A DNA stretch of 64,000 nucleotides, taken from NCBI GenBank assembly GCA_905480225.1, contig CAJQPO010000020.1:1-64000 (forward strand), given 5' to 3'. Each line of letters begins with the position of its first letter. Positions within the stretch are counted from its first letter, which is position 1. A model generated the notes under the pieces. That model was not told where the DNA came from. It searched no databases and saw only the letters and a program-made list of their open reading frames with translations. The translations under genes and the position numbers were made by a program. This DNA is from an uncultured Flavobacteriales bacterium. GTDB lineage: Bacteria > Bacteroidota > Bacteroidia > Flavobacteriales_D > Parvicellaceae. Positions 38,392-46,052 of the stretch are shown here, piece after piece.

Positions 38392-39696
38392 TCATAAGTT
38401 ATTTCCAATTGCTACAAACAAAGCGTATTGGGCTTTATTAAATTTTGTTATTGCATTAAGGTAGTCTAATTGTGATTTAATAAAAACTTCTTGTACCTGA
38501 AGTAATTCAAACGGTCTTACTGTTCCAGATTTTTGTCGTAAAATACATTGGTCTAATGCTTTTAAGGCAAATTCTTTTCCTTCGTTTGAGATATTTATTT
38601 GCTCTTCGGAAATCTGTAATTGATTTTTAGCACGAAGTACTTCTTCGTTAATCTGGGCTTTGATTTGATCAATTTTATTTTCTTTGATAGCTATTCTTGC
38701 ATCATATTGCTGTACTGCACCACCGTTATTTATTTTACCAGCCGGAATGCGCCAAATTAAAGCAGCATTTACTTCTCCAGTTGGGTTTAAGGGAGAAAAA
38801 ACATCACCGAACATTGAACCGTAAGTGCCTAACCGCAATTCTGGTATATAAAGCGCATTCGTAACTGTTTTTTTTTCTTCTTTTATGGATTTCAGCTGAA
38901 AGTGAACACTTTTAATTTCTGGCCTTTTCGAATGAATGGAGTCAAGTGCCAAAAGGCTATCTGTATCGTTTAATCGGATTGGTGCTAAAATTGAATCTGA
39001 GGCTAGAAGGCTGATTGTAGGATCAAGGTTCAGTACGCTGACAAGTTTGGCAGACCAGTTATTGTAGGCTGTTTTTGCCTGAAGCATTTCGATTTTTAAG
39101 TGGTTATTGTTGCTTTGAGCGATTAAGAATTCCGATTCGAATTGAAGACCAGCATCGACTCGAATTTTAATTTGTTTGGAGATAGTTTCAGCCTGTTTTA
39201 AAAGATTGCTGTAAGCTTTGTATTGCAATTGTGCTTCCAGAAAGTCATAATAGATATGTATGGTATTGAGTATTGCTGTGTTTTTTTTTGCCTGAGTTTC
39301 GTGAGCTGAGGCTTGCACTTTGAGCTGAGCTGCGTTTTTAGTGAAAATGCCTTGGCCAAAATCCCAACTTGCATTAATGCCAAGACCAGCCCAGAAATTC
39401 TGTCGGTTAACGGATTGAAAGAAATTTCCATCACCATTCATTGCGCTTCCCCACAACTGATGAATGGTAGTTCCAGCATAAAAGTCTGGTAGCCACCATT
39501 CTTGGGCTCTTTGGGCATTTGCCATTACTAACTCTTGTTTTCTTATGTATTCTTTGATAACGAGGTTGTTGGCGCCACTCAGTTTTAAAACTGTTTCAAG
39601 ATTTAGCACATGCAAATTATTTTGAGCAAAGCTTGAAACAGATGTACCTGTATAGAGGCCAAAGAATACCAATATGCAGCATAAGTTTACTTTCAT
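38392..39696 (-). CDS. TolC-like outer-membrane efflux protein
   Basis: This 434-residue protein has a signal peptide ([25 protein letters not shown]) and the two-fold helical/strand pattern of outer-membrane efflux factors. Conserved bits include [12 protein letters not shown] near the start and the C-terminal half repeat ending [21 protein letters not shown]. It would form the outer-membrane channel for the RND pump encoded just upstream. It overlaps the adaptor gene by one base. Confidence 0.9.
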   Translation of the reverse strand: MKVNLCCILVFFGLYTGTSVSSFAQNNLHVLNLETVLKLSGANNLVIKEYIRKQELVMANAQRAQEWWLPDFYAGTTIHQLWGSAMNGDGNFFQSVNRQNFWAGLGINASWDFGQGIFTKNAAQLKVQASAHETQAKKNTAILNTIHIYYDFLEAQLQYKAYSNLLKQAETISKQIKIRVDAGLQFESEFLIAQSNNNHLKIEMLQAKTAYNNWSAKLVSVLNLDPTISLLASDSILAPIRLNDTDSLLALDSIHSKRPEIKSVHFQLKSIKEEKKTVTNALYIPELRLGTYGSMFGDVFSPLNPTGEVNAALIWRIPAGKINNGGAVQQYDARIAIKENKIDQIKAQINEEVLRAKNQLQISEEQINISNEGKEFALKALDQCILRQKSGTVRPFELLQVQEVFIKSQLDYLNAITKFNKAQYALFVAIGNNL

Positions 39697-40799
39697 TAGT
39701 TTTCTTTTTTCAAGATTGGAATTACTTTTTGACTGGGCTGTACTTGACCTTTCCCTTGAATAATCACTTTTGTATTTTCGTCAATGGCATTATTCAAAAT
39801 TTCCATATAATCTTTATTGGCAAGTCCTTTTCTAAGTGGAATGCGCTCAACGATTGAATCGTTTACTGCCATAATGAATGCTTCGTTTTGAAAAATCCAC
39901 TGGGTGGAAACTGGAAGCGAAAGTACTTCTTGTTCATGTCCAATTTGCATTAGTACTTTAGCATACATGCCAGGTTTAATAATTCCTGAAGGATTTTCAA
40001 TGTCGATTTCAACTTGCATTGTTTTCGAAGAAGGATTTAATGCACCTGCAATTCGACTTACTTTGGCTTTTATGGAGTCTCCGGGTAATTCTGGAAAAAC
40101 AACGGCTACTGATTGGCCTTTGGAAATGGAATTTACATCACATTCTGGCAGTGGCACAATAACTCGGACAGGATCAATTTCTTGTAATTCGAATAATCCT
40201 TTAGGATTGGAATCTGTTAATCCATTCTGAATCAATGAACCATGATCTACAAATCGTTGTGTAATTTTACCAGAAAATGGTGCTTTAATTTGAAGGAAGC
40301 TAACCCGGTCTTGTACACTTTCTAAAGCTGCTTTTGACGATAAATAGTCCGCTTCTGTTTCTTCTAATAAGTGTAATGGAGTTATAGCGGGGGTATTCTT
40401 GTACGTTGATTTAAGACGTTCATACATATTTGATTTTGCTTCTAGTTGCGCGACACGTTCATCCTGGAGCCGCATTAGCTCGGGATTGGAAAGTACAGCA
40501 ATTACTTCACCCGCTTTCACCAAATCACCTATGTCTTTGTATACACTTTGAACATAGCCACTTTCTCTGGCATAGACCGTAATTTTTTGGTTAGATCTTG
40601 CTGTACCTGTAATTTGTATTTCTGCCCGAAATGCGCGTTTTTTAGGTTGGACAACTTCAACGGTTTGAAGTTTCATTCCTGGATTACTGGTGGTGTTGGA
40701 AATTTCCATTGTTGTTTCTTCAGTGCAGGAAGAAAGCCACGAAACGCCTGCGATTACAATAGAAATCAAACCAATATTTCTAACAATCAATAATTTCAT
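39696..40799 (-). CDS. RND efflux periplasmic adaptor (membrane fusion protein), lipoprotein
   Basis: This 367-residue protein has a lipoprotein signal (lipobox LSSC near residue 25). A biotinyl-lipoyl-like half-motif (SGYVQSVYKDIGDLVKAGEVIAVL) is followed by a coiled-coil hairpin and the second lipoyl half (LQIKAPFSGKITQRFVDHGSLIQNG). A beta-barrel region (PLPECDVNSISKGQSVAVVF) comes next. It links the inner-membrane pump to the TolC-like channel. It overlaps the pump gene by 4 bases, so translation is coupled. Confidence 0.92.
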   Translation of the reverse strand: MKLLIVRNIGLISIVIAGVSWLSSCTEETTMEISNTTSNPGMKLQTVEVVQPKKRAFRAEIQITGTARSNQKITVYARESGYVQSVYKDIGDLVKAGEVIAVLSNPELMRLQDERVAQLEAKSNMYERLKSTYKNTPAITPLHLLEETEADYLSSKAALESVQDRVSFLQIKAPFSGKITQRFVDHGSLIQNGLTDSNPKGLFELQEIDPVRVIVPLPECDVNSISKGQSVAVVFPELPGDSIKAKVSRIAGALNPSSKTMQVEIDIENPSGIIKPGMYAKVLMQIGHEQEVLSLPVSTQWIFQNEAFIMAVNDSIVERIPLRKGLANKDYMEILNNAIDENTKVIIQGKGQVQPSQKVIPILKKEN

Positions 40800-43700
40800 A
40801 TGGTTTTATTTTTAGTAGCAATTAAGGAATACAGGATTGGGATAATGTAAAGGGTTAAAAAGGTAGCCATGAAAGTACCACCAATTACAGCTATTGCTAA
40901 AGGAACGTTTGCTTCAGTACCTGGGCTTGTAGCTAAAGCTGTGGGCAATAAACCAAATATAGTTGTTGCCGCGGTCATCAATACGGGTCTGAATCTGTCC
41001 GATGCTCCGTTGACAATTGCGTCTTTCTTTGCTACACCTTTTTTCAGTAGAGAATTAATTCTGTCCATTAATATGTTTCCATAAGAAACAGCAATGCCAA
41101 CCATCATTATAATTCCCATGATTGATTGAATATTTAAATTTGTATTTGTTAACCACATTAGTAAAGCCACTCCAATAATTCCAAGCGGAAAAGTTGCAAT
41201 AATAATTAGTGGTTGCCGGAATGATCGAAATAAGGGCATAATAATTAAGAAAGCAAGAATAATAGCTAATCCCAGTCCTAATCCCAGATCGCCAAATGAA
41301 CTTTTCATTGTAGCAATTTCACCTTGAAAATGAACTTCATACCCTTTAGGTAAATCCATTGCATCAATGCGTCTTTGAATTTCATCTGAAACTGCACCAA
41401 TATCAGTGCCCTCAACATTGGTATAAACATTAAATTCTCGCTGAAGGTTGTAGTGATTGATCTCAACAGGATTAGTTGACTCACTAATTTTAGAAAAATT
41501 TCGGAACGGTACAGGTTTATCATGTGTACTACTTGTCACATTCACATTTTCCAGAATGTGTTCGTCGTTGATTAAAAATTCTGGATAAGTAACACCAACG
41601 TAATAATGATTGCCATTACGTTCATCAATCCAAAAAGCTTTGTCAAAAGTAGCCGATGAATTAAGTGCAGATACCATGTTCTTTATTGCATCTACTGGTT
41701 TCACGCCTAATTCTGCTGCTTTAATTCTATCAATATCAATGTCTTTGGTTGGCTGATCGATACGCTGCAAAATCCTTACGTCCTTTGTTGAAGAAATTTG
41801 ACTAATCGTATCTTTTAATCGCTCTGCAATTTGCCTGAGCACTTTTAAATCGTTACCAATTATTTGTACATCAACGGGTGCGGATTTCCCCTCATTTAAG
41901 GCGGCGGTTATTAATCCACCTGTATTAAAACTTATTTCAACGCCAGGGAATTCTGTGTGCATTCTTTTACGCAATTGACTTGCGTATTGAAATGTACTCA
42001 CCTTATGATTTTCATTTAGCTGAACGCCTATAAATGCATCTTGCGTACCGGAATTTGGTGTGTAAGCTGCGGGTAAATCGTAGAATATTCCAATGTTGGC
42101 GATTAATTGTTGTAAATCGGCTCCTAATTCTTCCCTAATCAGGATTTCCATCTTGTTAATGGTCTGCTCTGTAGTTTTAAGTGGTGTTCCTGACTCTAAT
42201 CGGACTTGTATTTCCATTTGGCCCACATCAGATTGAGGAAATAATTCATAGCCTAACTTATTTTTCATAATGAACAAGGAAAAAACAAATAAGCCAATAA
42301 CACCGATCAAGACAATCCACCTAAGCTGTAGTGCCTTTAAAAGGGACTTTTCATATAACTTTCTGAGCCAATCAATCAATCGTTGAAAAATACCTGCCCG
42401 TTTTTTTGACGTATTTGCAGAACGTTTGTTCCGAAATAGATAGGCGGCTGCAAGCGGCACAAGTGTTAGGGAAAAAATATAAGATCCTATCATCGATCCT
42501 GCTACCGTTATTGCGAGTGGTGAAAACATGAACTTGGCCATTCCGGTTAAGAATACCACGGGTACAAAAACGGCAATGATTACCAAGCTGGATGCGAGAA
42601 CTGGTTTCGAAACTTCTAGCGTTGCATCTAATGCAGCTTGCCAAGATGATTTACTCATCTTAAGGTGCCTATCGATGTTCTCAATAACGACAATGGAATT
42701 GTCAACCAAAAGTCCAAGAACAAGTGCGATACCACCTAAAGTAATGCTGTTAATAGCTTGTCCTGTAATGGCAAGCACAATAAAGGCAAAAAGTACAGCT
42801 AATGGCAGGCTAATGCATACAACAAGGGCTGATCGAAAATTGCCAAGGAATAGAATAAGTACAAGAATTACTAAGATTAAGCCTCCAATCCCCGCATTTG
42901 CCAGGCCTGATATTGCATTTCTAACATAGGAGCTTTGATCAAAAATAACATTCAATTGAACATCATCTGGCATTCTAATTTTCAATCCTGGTATAGCTGC
43001 TTTCACTGCTTCTACGGATTCGATGGTATTGGCTCCAGGTCGTTTAAATATGGGTAGATAAACTTGTTCTTTGCCATCGACCCTGGCAATATTGGTTTGA
43101 ATCATACTTGCATCATCGGCATATCCAATGTCTTTAATATAAATGGGATTGCCGTCTTTATAGGTTACAACAATGTCATTGAAATCTGCTACATCGATAA
43201 TCATTCCTTTAGCATCAATGCCATAATTGAGCAATCCAATTTCTGCAATCCCCGATGGAATCAGGGTTGTATTTTCCTGAATCGCTTTGTTGACTTCAGT
43301 TTGGGAAATATTGAGTGCTTCCAATTTTGCAGGATCAACATAAATATGTATTCTTCTTTTGGAACCTCCATAAGCAGCTGGAGCTACAATTCCAGGAACA
43401 CCGCTAAGCATTTGCCGTAGATTGTAATAGGCAATATCATACAACTCTTTTCCGCTTTTCTCTTTGCTACTTACCGTTAAGAGCATTAAAGGTTTGCTGG
43501 CTGTAGGGTCAAAAGGTTGTACCATTGGCGGTAAAGTACCTGGCGGTTGATAATACATATCGCTCATTGCATAGGCGGATGTGTTCGCCATAGCTTCAGC
43601 AGGGTCTATTTCGGGACCGTAAAAATTGGTAACGAGACTTACCCCCATCAGACTTTTTGATCGTTGCTTTTCGATGCCGGGTGATTGGCCAGTCCATCTT

Positions 43701-43897
43701 TCCATTCTACTGGTGATGTCTTTTTCAACAACCTCAGCAGGCATGCCCGGGTACAATGTTAATATTTGCATAGACGTTTTGTCCGATTGCGGCAAAATAT
43801 CAACCGCCATTCTAGGAATTAAAACAGCAGATAATACAATAACAAGGATAGCCAGTACAATAATTATGTATAGATTCTTGAAGGCTAGTTTGGTCAT
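40796..43897 (-). CDS. RND-family efflux transporter permease (AcrB/HAE-like)
   Basis: This 1033-residue inner-membrane pump has 12 predicted helices and two large periplasmic loops, the AcrB plan. TM1 is followed by MAVDILPQSDK and the porter domain. TM4 contains GIALVLGLLVDNSIVVIENIDRH, where AcrB has an Asp pair (here Asp-Asn). The second half repeats the pattern (GIIMMVGIAVSYGNILMDRINSLLKKG, PVLMTAATTIFGLLPTAL). The substrate cannot be predicted; HAE-type drug or lipid export is more likely than metal export. It is the first gene of the operon pump-adaptor-TolC-DUF255-OMT. Confidence 0.93.
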   Translation of the reverse strand: MTKLAFKNLYIIIVLAILVIVLSAVLIPRMAVDILPQSDKTSMQILTLYPGMPAEVVEKDITSRMERWTGQSPGIEKQRSKSLMGVSLVTNFYGPEIDPAEAMANTSAYAMSDMYYQPPGTLPPMVQPFDPTASKPLMLLTVSSKEKSGKELYDIAYYNLRQMLSGVPGIVAPAAYGGSKRRIHIYVDPAKLEALNISQTEVNKAIQENTTLIPSGIAEIGLLNYGIDAKGMIIDVADFNDIVVTYKDGNPIYIKDIGYADDASMIQTNIARVDGKEQVYLPIFKRPGANTIESVEAVKAAIPGLKIRMPDDVQLNVIFDQSSYVRNAISGLANAGIGGLILVILVLILFLGNFRSALVVCISLPLAVLFAFIVLAITGQAINSITLGGIALVLGLLVDNSIVVIENIDRHLKMSKSSWQAALDATLEVSKPVLASSLVIIAVFVPVVFLTGMAKFMFSPLAITVAGSMIGSYIFSLTLVPLAAAYLFRNKRSANTSKKRAGIFQRLIDWLRKLYEKSLLKALQLRWIVLIGVIGLFVFSLFIMKNKLGYELFPQSDVGQMEIQVRLESGTPLKTTEQTINKMEILIREELGADLQQLIANIGIFYDLPAAYTPNSGTQDAFIGVQLNENHKVSTFQYASQLRKRMHTEFPGVEISFNTGGLITAALNEGKSAPVDVQIIGNDLKVLRQIAERLKDTISQISSTKDVRILQRIDQPTKDIDIDRIKAAELGVKPVDAIKNMVSALNSSATFDKAFWIDERNGNHYYVGVTYPEFLINDEHILENVNVTSSTHDKPVPFRNFSKISESTNPVEINHYNLQREFNVYTNVEGTDIGAVSDEIQRRIDAMDLPKGYEVHFQGEIATMKSSFGDLGLGLGLAIILAFLIIMPLFRSFRQPLIIIATFPLGIIGVALLMWLTNTNLNIQSIMGIIMMVGIAVSYGNILMDRINSLLKKGVAKKDAIVNGASDRFRPVLMTAATTIFGLLPTALATSPGTEANVPLAIAVIGGTFMATFLTLYIIPILYSLIATKNKTI

Positions 43898-44122
43898 GAA
43901 AGGGTACTTAAGTGTTTATAAGAAAAGAGATCAGCTTTTAAATTGTCGTTTTCAACAACTCTTATTGATTTAAAACACAACTAAATAATTTGTTTTGAAC
44001 TTGGGCTTTAATTGATATTGGTAATAAATGTACACTTTTGGTTGGGCATAGCAATATTCTTATGATTTAATCCGCGCATTCACCATGATAATAATATATT
44101 TGCAGGCAGATAAAAAAACAAA
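43898..44122. promoter_or_regulatory. Divergent intergenic region between RND operon and FKBP cluster
   Basis: These 225 bases hold no gene that I can support. The right part contains the FKBP -7 box listed separately. For the leftward RND operon I see no exact TAnnTTTG. No obvious regulator-binding dyad stands out apart from an 8-bp ACTTAAGT palindrome close to the pump start. Confidence 0.5.
44095..44102 (+). promoter_or_regulatory. -7 box for the FKBP gene cluster (TATATTTG)
   Basis: TATATTTG matches TAnnTTTG exactly and is followed by CAGG, 20 bases before the first FKBP ATG. No TTG lies 17-23 bases upstream, so the -33 element is weak or missing. Confidence 0.5.
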
Positions 44123-44824
44123 ATGAAATTACTAGGAACTTATATTGCGATTTTGTGCACAACTGTTATGGTTGGATCATGTGATGCTCAGAAAGATGCA
44201 GTAAATAACAACGATAATATGGAGTTAAAAACAGAATTGGATTCAGTAAGCTATGGAATAGGTGTTAATATTGGCAAAAGTCTTGCTAGTCAAGGAATGG
44301 AGGCGCTTAATACAGACGCGATTGCTCAGGCAATGAGTGATGTGCTAGGAGGATCTGAACTTAAAATGACCGAAGAAGAGTGCATGCAAATAGTGACGGG
44401 CTATATGCAAGCTGCTGAGGCTCAAAAATCACAAGGAGTGATTGAAGAAGGAAAAAAGTTTTTGGAAGAAAACGGAAAACGAAGCTCAGTAGTTACATTA
44501 TCTAGCGGTTTGCAATATGAAATTATGACTGAGGGTAATGGACCGAAACCGGTGGCAACTGATAAAGTAAAAACACATTACCATGGAACTCTATTAAATG
44601 GAGATGTTTTTGATAGTTCTGTAGACCGAGGTGAACCCATTTCTTTTCCAGTTAATGGAGTAATCAAAGGATGGACCGAAGCATTACAATTAATGCCTGT
44701 TGGTTCAAAATGGAAATTGTTTATTCCTTACGACCTTGCATACGGAGAGCGGGGAGCTGGTGCGCAAATTGGCCCATTTTCCACTTTAATATTTGAAGTA
44801 GAATTAATTGATATTGAAAAATAA
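44123..44824 (+). CDS. FKBP-type peptidyl-prolyl isomerase, Mip-like lipoprotein
   Basis: This 233-residue protein starts with a lipoprotein signal (lipobox VGSC). An FKBP N-terminal dimerisation helix region (SVSYGIGVNIGKSLASQGMEALN ... EECMQIVTGYM, about 40-115) is followed by a C-terminal FKBP domain with VKTHYHGTLLNGDVFDSS, VIKGWTEALQLMPVGSKWKLFIPYDLAYGERGAG and LIFEVELIDIEK. It should catalyse prolyl isomerisation of exported proteins in the periplasm. It is the first of three adjacent FKBP genes. Confidence 0.93.
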   Translation: MKLLGTYIAILCTTVMVGSCDAQKDAVNNNDNMELKTELDSVSYGIGVNIGKSLASQGMEALNTDAIAQAMSDVLGGSELKMTEEECMQIVTGYMQAAEAQKSQGVIEEGKKFLEENGKRSSVVTLSSGLQYEIMTEGNGPKPVATDKVKTHYHGTLLNGDVFDSSVDRGEPISFPVNGVIKGWTEALQLMPVGSKWKLFIPYDLAYGERGAGAQIGPFSTLIFEVELIDIEK

Positions 44825-44830
44825 AATAGC

Positions 44831-45307
44831 ATGAAGTATTTATTATTGTTGACTATACTTAGTGCAGGCCTAATTTCTTTTAGCCAAGAAAAATCGGCGG
44901 CACCAAAAAAAGAAAAGTCTGAACTACAGTCAGGTAAAGATTTTTTTGCAGAAAATTCCAAACGGAAGGATGTCGTTACGTTGGCAAGTGGTTTGCAATA
45001 TGAAATAATGACTGAAGGTAATGGACCAAAACCGGGCCCAACTGATAAGGTGAAGACGCATTATCATGGGACCCTGCTTAACGGGACTGTTTTTGATAGT
45101 TCTGTGGAAAGAGGTGCACCGCTTTCTTTTCCAGTAAATCGTGTAATAAAAGGATGGACAGAAGCACTCCAATTAATGCCTGTTGGCTCGAAATGGAAAT
45201 TATATATTCCTAGTCATCTAGCATATGGAGAGCGTGGTGCAGGAGCGAAAATTAAACCAAATGCTGCTTTAATATTTGAAGTAGAATTATTAGATATTGA
45301 AAAATAA
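44831..45307 (+). CDS. FKBP-type peptidyl-prolyl isomerase, secreted, single-domain
   Basis: This 158-residue protein has a signal peptide (MKYLLLLTILSAGLISFSQ). A short charged linker leads to an FKBP domain nearly identical to that of the preceding gene: same LASGLQYEIMTEGNGPKP entry, HYHGTLLNGTVFDSSVERG, WTEALQLMPVGSKWKLYIP and AYGERGAGAKI. The N-terminal dimerisation domain is missing. This points to a local duplication with loss of the N domain. It is 6 bases after the first FKBP gene. Confidence 0.93.
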   Translation: MKYLLLLTILSAGLISFSQEKSAAPKKEKSELQSGKDFFAENSKRKDVVTLASGLQYEIMTEGNGPKPGPTDKVKTHYHGTLLNGTVFDSSVERGAPLSFPVNRVIKGWTEALQLMPVGSKWKLYIPSHLAYGERGAGAKIKPNAALIFEVELLDIEK

Positions 45308-45308
45308 T

Positions 45309-46016
45309 ATGAAACATGCATTTTATATAGTGTTGGCAATACCTTTTGTCATTTTATCTTGCTCTGAATCAATCGAAAAAGTTGAAACTGAAATCGATTT
45401 GAGTTCAGATAACGCGAAGATATCTTATGCTCTGGGTGCTCAGCAGGTAGAGGGGCTTATACAGCAGCAAATGATGAAATATTTTGATATAGACGCTTTT
45501 ACCATGGGCTTGAACGATTCCTACAATGGAGATAGTTTAGCTGTTTCTATGGAAGAAGCATTTGCTATTCTACAGAAGTCAGCACTAGAACCGTTTTTAC
45601 CTAATAAAGAAGCAGGAGAAAAGTTCTTAGCTGAAAATGCACTAAGGGAAGGTGTTATTACACTTCCTAGTGGTTTGCAATATGAAGTTTTAACCGAAGG
45701 AACGGGTGAAAAACCGGGTCTTTTAGATCAGTTTACAGCCCATTATACAGGAACTTTGATAGATGGCACGAAATTCGACAGTTCCTATGATCATCCTGAA
45801 GGAGAGCCCTTGAAATACGGAGTAAATCAGGTGGTTCCAGGTTGGACTGAGGCCTTACAATTGATGGCAGTTGGATCCAAATGGAAAATATATTTGCCCT
45901 ATCAATTAGCATATGGTGAAAGAGGAACTCAGGGAGGTCCCATTGAACCTTATGCAGCACTTATTTTTGAAATGGAGCTGTTAGGAGTTGAAAAATCGGC
46001 GGCAAGCCCGCAATAA
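45309..46016 (+). CDS. FKBP-type peptidyl-prolyl isomerase, Mip-like lipoprotein
   Basis: This third tandem FKBP (235 residues) starts with the lipoprotein-type signal MKHAFYIVLAIPFVILSC. It has an N-terminal domain (ISYALGAQQVEGLIQQQMMKYFDIDAF) and a C-terminal FKBP domain (FTAHYTGTLIDGTKFDSS, VVPGWTEALQLMAVGSKWKIYLPYQLAYGERGTQGGPIEPYAALIFEMELL). It is more diverged than the first two are from each other. The ATG at 45309, one base after the previous stop, is preferred to the upstream in-frame TTG at 45297. Confidence 0.92.
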   Translation: MKHAFYIVLAIPFVILSCSESIEKVETEIDLSSDNAKISYALGAQQVEGLIQQQMMKYFDIDAFTMGLNDSYNGDSLAVSMEEAFAILQKSALEPFLPNKEAGEKFLAENALREGVITLPSGLQYEVLTEGTGEKPGLLDQFTAHYTGTLIDGTKFDSSYDHPEGEPLKYGVNQVVPGWTEALQLMAVGSKWKIYLPYQLAYGERGTQGGPIEPYAALIFEMELLGVEKSAASPQ

Positions 46017-46052
46017 ATCACGCTGTTTTCTGAGCGCATTTTAGGAAAGCAT

